Below, in pieces: positions 51,601 to 58,038 of a stretch of 58,038 nt of DNA (positions within the stretch are counted from its first letter, which is position 1; each line of letters opens with the position of its first letter). A model generated the notes under the pieces. The model worked only from the letters and a program-made list of their open reading frames with translations. It was not told the DNA's origin and did no database searches. The DNA is from Terriglobia bacterium (lineage in GTDB: Bacteria; Acidobacteriota; Terriglobia; UBA7540): contig DASTAW010000017.1 in NCBI GenBank assembly GCA_035712365.1, positions 1 to 58,038 on the forward strand. Reading direction: 5' to 3'. The position numbers and the translations under genes were made by a program.

Positions 51601-51887
51601 ACGACATAGACATACGAATCGCCAAACATCGTTTCAGCACGGACGTTTTTCACTCGCGGCGCCGCAAGCATGGTGGTGACGATGGGATAAGTCACCTGAT
51701 CCTCGATGATATTGGGCGGCTGCCCTGCCCAGCCGGTGTGGATGATCACCTGAACATCGGAAATGTCGGGTAGCGCGTCCAGAGAAATATTTTTCATCGA
51801 CCAGATGCCGGCGAGGACCAGGAGGAACACTCCGGTAAAAACCAGGAATCGGTTGCGCGCGCACCAGTCAATCAGGCGGGCTATCAC
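48621..51887 (-). CDS. cusA: Cu/Ag efflux RND pump (CusA/CzcA family)
   Basis: Inner-membrane RND transporter of 1,088 residues. GTG 51887 follows AAGGAGGG. It has 12 membrane helices with two large periplasmic loops, including ALAIGVLVDAAIVMVEN in helix 4 with the proton-relay Asp. Methionines M603 (LYMPTAYPGI), M653 (APLSMFDTT) and M702 (IQNRLDMELTGIKTP) align with the three-Met metal path of E. coli CusA, which favours Cu(I)/Ag(I) over Zn/Co. The loop after helix 4 (about 425-465) is a Pro/Gly/Glu-rich low-complexity stretch not seen in E. coli CusA. The gene starts 1 bp after the adaptor stop (GGAGGGATGTAACGTG), so translation is coupled. Confidence 0.93.
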   Translation of the reverse strand: MIARLIDWCARNRFLVFTGVFLLVLAGIWSMKNISLDALPDISDVQVIIHTGWAGQPPNIIEDQVTYPIVTTMLAAPRVKNVRAETMFGDSYVYVVFQDGTDLYWARSRVLEYLQQLQGKLPSGVNPVLGPDATGAGWVYEYVLVDHSHKQNLADLRSLQDWYLRYQLATVPGVAEVATIGGFVRQYQVRLDPEKLQALNIPLSTVIERVRASTNEVGGRLLELGGAEYMVRGLGYFKSLDDLADVPVGTHNGVPVMVSDLGTVAFGPDIRSGAIDWNGRGETVGGIVVMRFGQNALNVINGIKQKISEIRSSLPAGVEIVPAYDRSELIHESIGTLQRDLLEEVIIVSLVIIIFLFHFRSALIAILTLPIAVVASFIPMYYFHITANIMSLGGLALAIGVLVDAAIVMVENGYRTLSERQHELEASASPALPPEGEQPPGPGVAETGGSGSAEAVPGAVSRRERRRLLLSAAKQVGSPIFFSLVIIVVSFLPVFLLEAQEGRMFRPLAWTKTLAIGFSSILAITLVPVLMLIFIRGRLRPESANPISRFTQAVYLPVLRWCLRHRVLTLLANLLFFALTIPLAFRMGSQFMPPFYEGDALYMPTAYPGISITQASSLMQEQDRIIKSFPEVETVMGAVGRSDSATDNAPLSMFDTTVVLKPRSKWPAGMTYSKLVQEMDAKLQFPGLTNTWTMPIQNRLDMELTGIKTPVGLKIQGATVADIQQAGERVESLLSGLDGVRSVFAERVSQGFYVNVQVDRAQAARYGLTVADVQRAVTSGIGGENIAVNIQGRERYPVNVRYNRDFRDNLDALGRVLLSTPSGAQVPLNEVASTSYSRGPAMIRDEDGQLTGYVYVDLNTSDYGGFVQKADALLQQKLNLPQGTSYRWSGEYEFEVRAKERLELIVPLVFFVIFMLLYLIFRSATEAFVLILPTFYALTGGLILQWLLGYEFSVAVWVGYIALFGIAIETGVVMVVYLHEALDRRLAAATPVAHEDIEAAAIEGAVMRLRPKLMTVSVVLASLIPILWETGVGSDVMKPIAAPIVGGMVTSTIHVLILVPVFFAMMKERALRRGTLRASQENSDEDIA

Positions 51888-51888
51888 G

Positions 51889-53466
51889 TTACATCCCTCC
51901 TTGCGCGTTGACGCTCAGTTGCTTCATGGCCACGGTCTGCCCGTTCTTCTGCGCTGTGATCGCCACCTGCCACGTTCCTCCAGTCTGGAGTTGTCCGCTG
52001 CCTTGGTAGAAGCCGCCTCCGCGGTCGGTGAGCGTGAAGATGCTCTGCATCGCTGCCATGCCCATGGCCGGCATGGCCGGCATAAAGAACCGGACTTTCA
52101 CTTCTGCGCCGGTGATCGGTTTGCCGTCGGGCCCCGTCAGCTTGACTCGCACCGTGTTCTGGCCTTTGGTCGGCGGGGACGGTGAGGTGGTGAAGTCCAC
52201 GGTTGCCTGACGGGCGTTCGCCATGTTCATCGAGGCCGCTGCTCCGGCGCCGGGCGGTGGCGGTACAAAGGAGCCGAGCGCTGCCTGGAGCTGGCTTTCG
52301 GAATCGACCAGGAAGTTTGCCGAGGTCACAATCTTCTCGCCCGGCTTCAGTCCTTTGAGCACGCTGTAGTAGTCACCCGCGCGCCGCCCCAGCGTCACCT
52401 CACGCGGTTCGAGATACCCGCCTCCATGATCGACAAAAACCACGTTGCGCGTGCCGGTGTGGAACACTCCGGGCACCGGAATTGCAAGACGTCGGCCGAT
52501 CGGAATTTTCAGCATGACGTTAACGAACATGCCGGGCGTAAGCTTCAGTTCCGGGTTCTGGAAAACGAGCCGCACCTTTGTGGTTCGTGTGTCCATGTTG
52601 ACTTCGGGATAGACGAAATCCACGCGCCCTGAAAACGTGCGGCCGGGATAGGCGTCGGTCGTCACCGTGGCGGGCTGGCCGCGGCGAATCTGGCCGATGT
52701 CACTCTGGAAAACTTCGGCATTGACCCAGACGGTGGAAAGGTCGGCAAGGGTGTAAAGCCGCGTGGCCGGCTCGACGTAAAGGTTCGGCAGGGCGTTGCG
52801 CTCGGTGATATAGCCCGACACCGGAGAATCGATCTCAAGATCGTGCCGGATTTCCCCGGTCTTCTCAATGTGGTCAATCTCGCGCGATGGAATGTCCCAT
52901 TGCTGTAGTCGCGCGCGCGCGGCGGTGAGCAGCGATTCGGCGCCCGAGGCCACGCCCGGTACGGTGCTCTGCGCCAGCAAGCCGCTGTTCTTTCTGGCCA
53001 GCAGATACTCCTGCTCCGTCGTCACCAGTTGCGGACTGTAGATGGTGAAGAGCGGCTGGCCCTTGCGGACGTACTGATAGGTTGCGTCCGCATAAACTTT
53101 GGTGATCCAGCCTGAGAAGCGCGTCTGCACGTAGGCCTGGCGGCGCTCATCCACCGCAACGTTGCCCGCCGCGCGGATTTCGTCCGTCAGTTCCCGCAAT
53201 ACAACCTCGCCGCTGGTGACGCCGATGCTTTGCAGCCGCTGGGGGGAGAGCTGGACCGGCGCGAGCGCGGCAGCAGCGGCTCCGGGAGCGGTTTCAGCAG
53301 CAGGGCTTTGCTCGGCTGCCGGGGCCGCCGTGCCCATTTGTTTCGGCCCTGAAGCCCGGCGTTCTTGCGCGACGTAGCGCCACGCGATCAACGCCACGGC
53401 AGCGGCGAGCGCGATGCTCAGCCCCAGCGTGATCTGGAATGCTTTGCGATAATCCTTCATGGCCAT
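51889..53466 (-). CDS. cusB: Cu/Ag efflux membrane-fusion adaptor (CusB/CzcB family) with C-terminal FixH/YtkA-like domain
   Basis: Periplasmic adaptor of 525 residues that joins pump and outer-membrane channel. The start is 53466 or, with comparable SD support, ATG 53460. One N-terminal membrane helix (FQITLGLSIALAAAVALIAW) precedes a linker rich in Ala/Pro, then barrel-sandwich, helical hairpin and beta-barrel domains (GVTSGEVVLRELTDEIRAAG, TRFSGWITKVYADA, SPVSGYITERNALP, TPGMFVNVMLKIPIG). After the usual adaptor end an extra domain of about 110 residues (415-525) resembles FixH/YtkA modules, with a Met cluster FFMPAMPAMGMAAM likely to bind Cu(I)/Ag(I). E. coli CusB lacks this tail and uses an N-terminal Met site and CusF instead. 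It is co-transcribed with cusA and the TolC-like gene. Confidence 0.9.
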   Translation of the reverse strand: MAMKDYRKAFQITLGLSIALAAAVALIAWRYVAQERRASGPKQMGTAAPAAEQSPAAETAPGAAAAALAPVQLSPQRLQSIGVTSGEVVLRELTDEIRAAGNVAVDERRQAYVQTRFSGWITKVYADATYQYVRKGQPLFTIYSPQLVTTEQEYLLARKNSGLLAQSTVPGVASGAESLLTAARARLQQWDIPSREIDHIEKTGEIRHDLEIDSPVSGYITERNALPNLYVEPATRLYTLADLSTVWVNAEVFQSDIGQIRRGQPATVTTDAYPGRTFSGRVDFVYPEVNMDTRTTKVRLVFQNPELKLTPGMFVNVMLKIPIGRRLAIPVPGVFHTGTRNVVFVDHGGGYLEPREVTLGRRAGDYYSVLKGLKPGEKIVTSANFLVDSESQLQAALGSFVPPPPGAGAAASMNMANARQATVDFTTSPSPPTKGQNTVRVKLTGPDGKPITGAEVKVRFFMPAMPAMGMAAMQSIFTLTDRGGGFYQGSGQLQTGGTWQVAITAQKNGQTVAMKQLSVNAQGGM

Positions 53467-53488
53467 TTCCTCTCTCCGGCTTGCTTCA

Positions 53489-54850
53489 TCAGGGAATCTG
53501 GATTCCGGTCAGTTGTTCAAGCCGGGCCAGCGCGCTTTCGTGCTCGGCCAGCGTGCGCCAGTACTCGATGTCCAGGTCGAGTACGTCCACAAAAGAGCTG
53601 AGCAGCGTTTCAAAGTCCTGCTGGGCTGATTGGTAGGCGGCAAGTCCGGCATTGAACGTGGCCGTAGCCTGTGGAATCAGTCCCTCGCGATAAATCTTGA
53701 GGACTTTGGAGTCCGAGTCGGCCACCAGATACTGGTCGCGCACTTCGAAATAGGTCTGCTGGACCTGCGCTTCATATTCACGGCGCGCGCTATTCAGTTG
53801 TTCGCCCGCTTCGGCCACTTCCGGCCTCTGCCGCCGACTGCGGTAAATGGGAAGCCTGACGCCGAACGTCGCCATGTAATAATCGCGGAAGGGCGCGCCC
53901 GTGTGCTGCCACATGTATTGCAGGCTGAAGTCAGGATAAAAATCCTTCCGGGCCAGTTCCACCTGCAGGCTGCGGTCCTGCACCATCTCATGCTGAGCGC
54001 CGACTTCCGGGTTCCCTGTGCGGACGGCTGCCAGCAGGTCATCGGAGCTATAGGGCAGTGAGGTTTCTGTGAGCTTCTCCGTGATGATGTCCGCTGAATC
54101 CTGCGGCCGGTTCAGAAGCTGTTTGAGTTGCGCCTGGAGGGTTTGCATTTGCTGGCGGTATTGCGTGGCGTCCCGCAGGAGTTTTGTCTGCTGCAACTGC
54201 GCCTTGAGCACATCCTGCTGGTTGCCCTGGCCTGTCCGGTAACGGGCCTCTGCAATCTTTTCAATCTGCTCCAGAAGTTTCTTGTCCTTTTCGAGGATCG
54301 AAAGCGTCTGTCGAACATAGTCGAGACGAAAATATGCGGCTTTGACTTGTTCAATAACTGACCGCCTGACCGCGTCAGCCTGCTGTCGCAGAGTGTCCGC
54401 TTTGCGGCGGGCAATTTCCCCTCGAAGCCGCAGTTTGCCCGGATAAGGCAAATCCTGGGAAACGCCCACTCCGATATAGGCGAAGTCGCTATTTGAGAAC
54501 CCGGCGAAAGGGCGTGGGCTTCCAACCGCGAGCTGCTGGACGGTAATTTGGGGGTCTGGCAGCGTCGAAACCTGGGAAGGCGCCTGCGTGGCTGCCTGCC
54601 ATTCCCGCTTTGCCGCCAGGATTTGCGGATTGTTCTGTTCCGCTTCTTTTACCAGTTGCGCCAAAGGCATGGGCGATTGGGCGGGTTGCGCCGGCGTCGG
54701 CCCTTCCGCAAGCTGCGCGGCCCTTGCTGGCGTTGAAATCGGACAGGCAACAGCAACCAGCAGAATAGCGACGGGCAGAGCAATGTCCCGGCCACGGGCC
54801 GGGCCCGTTCGTCGATGACCATACCCTTTGAGTGGTTGAAGAATGCTCAC
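53489..54850 (-). CDS. cusC: TolC-family outer-membrane channel of the Cu/Ag efflux system
   Basis: 453 residues. GTG 54850 follows GGGAGG and overlaps the preceding gene's stop by four bases (GTGA). A signal peptide (IALPVAILLVAVACPISTPA) is followed by two OEP (outer-membrane efflux) repeats: MPLAQLVKEAEQNNPQILAA with PYPGKLRLRGEIARRKADT, and NPEVGAQHEMVQDRSLQVEL with DFSLQYMWQHTGAPFRDYY and RLPIYRSRRQRPEVAEAGEQ. The length is typical for CusC/CzcC. It is not clearly lipidated. The cysteine in VACP near the signal end could be a lipobox, which would parallel the lipidated E. coli CusC. It is upstream of the adaptor and pump genes, the common CBA order. Confidence 0.87.
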   Translation of the reverse strand: MSILQPLKGYGHRRTGPARGRDIALPVAILLVAVACPISTPARAAQLAEGPTPAQPAQSPMPLAQLVKEAEQNNPQILAAKREWQAATQAPSQVSTLPDPQITVQQLAVGSPRPFAGFSNSDFAYIGVGVSQDLPYPGKLRLRGEIARRKADTLRQQADAVRRSVIEQVKAAYFRLDYVRQTLSILEKDKKLLEQIEKIAEARYRTGQGNQQDVLKAQLQQTKLLRDATQYRQQMQTLQAQLKQLLNRPQDSADIITEKLTETSLPYSSDDLLAAVRTGNPEVGAQHEMVQDRSLQVELARKDFYPDFSLQYMWQHTGAPFRDYYMATFGVRLPIYRSRRQRPEVAEAGEQLNSARREYEAQVQQTYFEVRDQYLVADSDSKVLKIYREGLIPQATATFNAGLAAYQSAQQDFETLLSSFVDVLDLDIEYWRTLAEHESALARLEQLTGIQIP

Positions 54851-55584
54851 TGCTGCCTCCCTTCGGAATACGCAAGGCCTTTTAGATCGCGGCTGTAGAC
54901 GGCATCCCAGAGCCTGTCAAACAGCTTGCGCGACATTGGCTGCTTGAGTTCAAACTCAAAGGTTTCGCGGTAGCCCTGCATGCGGAAGTGGTAGGGACCG
55001 GGATGGGCGATCGTCTCGATGTCCGCCCAGCGCCAGCTCCTGCCGCCGCGCCCGCCGGACGTCACGTAGTCGATCCCTCCGTCGCGGAAACAGAGTGCTC
55101 CGTTGGTTCCTCCGCCAAAAGTGCGATGGCGGGCGGGCAGAGACGCAAAGCAGGAGGCGTCAGGATCAGGCCGGCCGTTCTCCACCGGCTTTTGGACCCG
55201 GCGCGCAAGGGCTTCGGCCACTGACGGCGGCACGGGGTCAGTAAGGCGGAAGTGAAATGCGCGATCGCCCGAACGATGCCAGCCTCGATTCTGATAAGTT
55301 TCGAGGTCAAGGCGGTTCGCTTCGAGGCGGAAGCTCCGAATCTCGGTATACGGCCAGCGCAGCGGCGACCCCTTGTTCGGACGAAATTCGACACCTCGAT
55401 CATTGATCTCGAGAGTCCCGGAAGTTTTTGATATCACATGGCGCAACCGCGCAGGCGACTGCCACAGTGTGGTTCCCGCTCCGGATCCCAGCTTGGCTTG
55501 CGGCCCCGGACGCGCGGCAAATGGGCTGCCGGGAACAACGCAAAGCGCTAAAGAGAGCGAAGCAATATGGAAGACTCCTCGCAT
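54847..55584 (-). CDS. Exported uncharacterised protein in the Cu/Ag efflux operon (PH-like)
   Basis: 245 residues. The ATG at 55584 follows AGGAGG. A signal peptide (VFHIASLSLALCVVPGSPFA) precedes two beta-rich repeats separated by an Arg-rich linker: LEINDRGVEFRPNKGSPLRW with YTEIRSFRLEANRLDLETYQ, and CFRDGGIDYVTSGGRGGRSW with WADIETIAHPGPYHFRMQGY. The paired beta-strands with a following helix (KLFDRLWDAVYS) resemble bacterial PH or PH-like folds, but this is a structural guess. The stop overlaps the TolC-like start by four bases, so the gene belongs firmly to the operon. No metal-binding motif is obvious. Confidence 0.72.
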   Translation of the reverse strand: MRGVFHIASLSLALCVVPGSPFAARPGPQAKLGSGAGTTLWQSPARLRHVISKTSGTLEINDRGVEFRPNKGSPLRWPYTEIRSFRLEANRLDLETYQNRGWHRSGDRAFHFRLTDPVPPSVAEALARRVQKPVENGRPDPDASCFASLPARHRTFGGGTNGALCFRDGGIDYVTSGGRGGRSWRWADIETIAHPGPYHFRMQGYRETFEFELKQPMSRKLFDRLWDAVYSRDLKGLAYSEGRQQ

Positions 55585-55662
55585 GACGGACCTCCTGATA
55601 AAGCTGATGGTGTGAAATGGAGAAACGATAGCGTGAAGGTTTTCACGCTGCGAGGCGGGTTG

Positions 55663-56016
55663 CTAAATCAGGAGAGAGTGGTGGATGGTGTAAAGCTCGC
55701 CGGGCGGTGAGTAGCAATGGACATCATACTGGACGTTCGCTGCCCGTATCGCGCCGGGAATTGCGCTGGAATGCGGAAGGGTTGCCACGACCGCGTAGGC
55801 GACAGCCGGAGCGGTGACTTCGGCTGCCTGCTGAAGCTGATTGGCTGGCCCGGGTACTCCCGTGGTGCAGCAGGTCTGAAGCTGGCTTGCCGGAGCGCAA
55901 GGCATCGAAGTGCAACAATTCATCGACGCATGGCCTGCCATCAGCGGACCGAAGCAGCCTCCCATGGTCGCAAAAAGGAATGCACCGAGCAGCACGATGG
56001 GCTTCGCCTTCCTCAT
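55663..56016 (-). CDS. Small exported Cys-rich protein heading the Cu/Ag efflux locus
   Basis: 117 residues with an N-terminal signal or lipoprotein-like segment (AKPIVLLGAFLFATMGGC; MGGC could serve as a lipobox). The mature part begins with a cysteine-rich segment: NCCTSMPCAP (C34, C35, C40), TCCTT (C49, C50) and a single late Cys (VHCYSPPGEL), interspersed with Met and His. It then has an Ala/Gln-rich region. Paired Cys and Met/His in an exported leader of a Cu/Ag pump operon suggest metal binding or sensing. No family was recognised. The ATG at 56016 lies close behind TATGCT/TAAGAT -10-like hexamers, so the leader may be very short; no SD is visible. Confidence 0.65.
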   Translation of the reverse strand: MRKAKPIVLLGAFLFATMGGCFGPLMAGHASMNCCTSMPCAPASQLQTCCTTGVPGPANQLQQAAEVTAPAVAYAVVATLPHSSAIPGAIRAANVQYDVHCYSPPGELYTIHHSLLI

Positions 56017-56149
56017 ACGGTGTGCATCTTAGCATAACTTGCGTCGCGCCGTCCGCGACCCGACCCATAATTCGAGGGCTTTTTCAGATCGGGAAAACAT
56101 CATCCGGCCCCGATGGGGCTTGGTTACCACCCCCGAGTTCTTATTGATT

Positions 56150-57067
56150 CTAAAGGAGAAGAAAGATGGCCGGAGTAAACAATGCCACATCCACCAGCAC
56201 CCGGAATTGATCAATGGCCAGTGATTTCTCCTTGTAACGAATTAAAGTAAAAGCCAGGGCGCTGAGCAGTTCCGCTGCCGGAATTTGCCAGTGCAGCCGT
56301 CCGTAACCGGAAATCATATAAGTGGCGGCAATGGCGGCTGCCACAAGGGAAAGCAACGTGAAACGCCTGCCCATCCAGACGGTCCATGGGTGTGGCAGCC
56401 CGAATCGACGGCCGCGCAGGCGGCTCCATTCTGCGTACTCAATGGCCGCGCAGTTCATCCAGCACAAAGCTGCAAAAACCACGCAAGACGGCGCCAGCGT
56501 GACGGTGCTCTCCGTCATGTTCTGCCAAACCGGAAAACACGTGCCGAGCGCAAACAGAATACCCACCAGCATTTCTTTGGGCAGCAGCCACCCGCGCCGC
56601 GGCGACACCAGATGCACGATGAGCAGGTAAATCCCGACGCCAAGAAGGACGATGACGCCGTCGCCAAAGATCCTGACGTCTAACTGCGTCAGCGCCAGCC
56701 ACGCCGCCAATACGGACCCGGCGCAGAGGGGAAACAGAAACAACCAAAGATGCCGGCGATAAAACATATGCCGCGTGGCTTCGGCATCATCGGGGGGAGA
56801 TCCCAAAGCGTCGAGCAGCCGGTCCGCTACATAGATCAGCCACACCACCAGCGCCAGAAGAAGAGTGACGCCCGCGCCAAGCCGCACGTGGAACGACTTG
56901 GCAAAAAGCAATTGCCACAGCACGGCCACCGCAGGTGCGTCCAGACTGAGCACCGTCAGCCACAAAAGCGGCGTTGACTCGGAAACCGGCCGGGCGCCGC
57001 GCTCGAAGCGCGCATCCGGTTTATGCGCGCTCGCAACCTCCCTTTTTTCCACTGGCGTCACGCTCAT
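56150..57067 (-). CDS. Polytopic membrane protein of unknown function
   Basis: 305 residues with about eight hydrophobic helices, for example VLWQLLFAKS, GAGVTLLLALVVWLIYVADR, LWLFLFPLCAGSVLAAWLAL and DGVIVLLGVGIYLLIVHLVS. VVWLIYVADRLLDALG is followed by HMFYRRHLWL; this Asp-containing loop after a helix is mildly reminiscent of UbiA prenyltransferases, but the NDxxDxxxD motif is absent. A second loop (HPWTVWMGRRFTLL) is basic. A charged cytoplasmic lead (1-30) precedes the first helix. There is no operon partner: the Cu/Ag gene downstream is 133 bp away, and the IS elements flank it on the other side. Confidence 0.6.
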   Translation of the reverse strand: MSVTPVEKREVASAHKPDARFERGARPVSESTPLLWLTVLSLDAPAVAVLWQLLFAKSFHVRLGAGVTLLLALVVWLIYVADRLLDALGSPPDDAEATRHMFYRRHLWLFLFPLCAGSVLAAWLALTQLDVRIFGDGVIVLLGVGIYLLIVHLVSPRRGWLLPKEMLVGILFALGTCFPVWQNMTESTVTLAPSCVVFAALCWMNCAAIEYAEWSRLRGRRFGLPHPWTVWMGRRFTLLSLVAAAIAATYMISGYGRLHWQIPAAELLSALAFTLIRYKEKSLAIDQFRVLVDVALFTPAIFLLL

Positions 57068-57274
57068 TGCTGAATTTCAGGTTGACGGATTCGGCCGCGA
57101 GGCGCAAGGAATTTTCTCGATGGCCTTCCCGTGGCATCGAGACAAGCAGCCGGACTCAATTGCTGATTTGCAAGGTGTGGGTATCTTACTCGTCTGCCCG
57201 TGGCCCGTCTCCGCCCATCGAGCGAAAGCGAAGCATGTCATATGGGTGAGCCCAGGTAAGCGTTGCACCCAAGC

Positions 57275-57723
57275 GGTGATGTCAAGCTGCTTGTGTAAAA
57301 AGGTGGAGGGTTCGGTTTTTCCATTGATGCTTCTCATTTATTCCATTGAAGATGGCATAGATGATGCGGTCGAGGCTTTCGACGTTGACGAAGCAGACCA
57401 TGGGCCGGGTGCGGCGACGGACTTTCACAAAGCAGCGCTCGATGGCGTTGGTCGTTCGCAGCTTTTTCCAGAGGTGCCGCGGAAAGCTGAAGAAGGTGAG
57501 CAACTCCGGCAGGTCTCGCTCCAGGCGCTTCACCATGGCCGGATAGCTGCTTTGCCAGCGGGAGCGGAAGACTCGGAAAGCCGCCCGCGCCGCCTGGCGG
57601 CTCTCGGCCCGATAGATCGCCTGCGCATCGGCCTTCACCTGGTCACGGTCGCGCCTGCGGACCTTCTCAAGAATATTCCGCATCTTGTGCACCCAGCAGC
57701 ATTGATGCTTCATCTGCGGGTAA
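57275..57723 (-). pseudogene. 5'-truncated IS256-family transposase and right end (minus-strand copy)
   Basis: Homology to the IS runs from a KHQCCWVHKMRNILEKVRRR stretch (from about 57711 downward) to the stop at 57282 and continues to the element end at about 57275. The coding part corresponds to the C-terminal 143 residues, including TTNAIERCFVKV. Upstream, homology ends abruptly after the codons for YPQ, at about 57723, where the opposite-strand copy takes over. The frame stays open to 57971 only by reading the antisense of that copy. The catalytic Asp residues upstream are missing, so it is non-functional. Confidence 0.8.
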
Positions 57724-57740
57724 GGCGGCCGGCAGGACGG

Positions 57741-58038
57741 CAGCTGCTGGGATTTGTGCGCAGCCGGGGCGAGAGCCAGGCGGCTTGGGAAGGACTGCTG
57801 ATGAATCTGTTTCGACGCGGGCTGGAAGGGAGGAATCTGCAGCTGATTATCACCGACGGATGCGAGGGGCTGGCGGCGGCGATCCAGACCGTTTACCCGC
57901 AGGTGAAGCATCAATGCTGCTGGGTGCATAAGATGCGGAACATCCTGGAGAAGGTCCGCAGGCGTGACCACGACCAGGTCAAGTCGGACGCCCAGGCGAT
58001 CTACCTCGCCGAAGGACGCAAGCAGGCGCTGGCCGCTT
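57741..58038 (+). CDS. IS256-family transposase, internal fragment (plus-strand copy, truncated at both ends)
   Basis: The frame reads QLLGFVRSRGESQAAWEGLL, then LQLIITDGCEGLAAAIQTVY and KHQCCWVHKMRNILEKVRRR, ending ...EGRKQALAA at the window edge. The ITDGCEGL motif carries the second catalytic Asp of the DDE domain, and CCWVHKMRN is the following conserved block. The N-terminal part, including the first catalytic Asp, is missing because homology starts only at about 57738-57741, next to the oppositely oriented copy. By alignment with the minus-strand copy, about 69 bases of IS would separate this end from base 1 of the window, which carries the next part of the same gene in the same orientation. 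Confidence 0.78.

Noticed and set aside
57724-57971. Upstream extension of the minus-strand transposase frame.
   Set aside because: This part reads antisense through the plus-strand IS copy, so it is not transposase sequence.

Overview
The window (58,038 bp, GC-rich) looks like a chromosomal segment of an Acidobacteriota bacterium, probably Terriglobia/Bryobacteria-like. This is inferred from family content: three acidobacterial-type duplicated orphan permeases (ADOP) with a PadR regulator, a winged-helix/TPR regulator, a very large Oar-like TonB-dependent receptor with an N-terminal carboxypeptidase-regulatory domain and no SusD, FG-GAP/DUF11 secreted proteins, and many Tat-exported enzymes. 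No rRNA, tRNA or CRISPR array was recognised. Both window ends lie inside copies of the same IS256-type (mutator) transposase, so this is probably a whole contig that broke at a multicopy insertion sequence.

Layout. 1-233: IS256 remnant. 329-7263: OmpA-family envelope protein, winged-helix/TPR signalling protein, FG-GAP repeat surface protein, Tat-exported sugar-isomerase-like protein. 7264-17182: three tandem ADOP permeases plus padR, separated by repeat-rich spacers; a dyad covers the padR promoter. 17691-21611: lactate permease, secreted cupin and Tat-exported beta-helix protein on the plus strand. 21805-33174: five minus-strand genes forming a PUL-like locus (two TIM-barrel glycoside-hydrolase-like proteins, a TPR protein, the TonB receptor with a recognisable sigma70-type promoter, and a third glycoside-hydrolase-like protein). 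33463-38000: small membrane protein, GT87 membrane protein fused to a beta-propeller, small conserved protein, Tat-exported mannonate-dehydratase-like enolase-superfamily protein. 38282-40917: TSUP exporter, DUF1634 protein and CPA2 antiporter. 40994-45706: SerA, small proteins, a degenerate receiver protein and a hydroxyacid-oxoacid transhydrogenase. 45799-47789: AbiEi/AbiEii-type type IV toxin-antitoxin pair with a clear operator-promoter. 47990-56016: six-gene copper/silver efflux locus (cusCBA-like, a NosL-like protein and two uncharacterised secreted proteins). 56150-57067: polytopic membrane protein. 57275-58038: two 5'-truncated IS256 copies joined head to head.

How the parts fit together. 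The centre is devoted to uptake and breakdown of plant or microbial glycans: TonB import, periplasmic Tat-exported hydrolases, a beta-helix protein, and Tat-exported sugar isomerase and sugar-acid dehydratase homologues, with lactate and organic-anion transport alongside. The flanks carry stress and defence functions: Cu/Ag efflux, type IV toxin-antitoxin and orphan permeases. Starts were trimmed from the longest open frames where a Tat signal, signal peptide or Shine-Dalgarno (SD) site pointed to a downstream codon; these choices are stated per gene.
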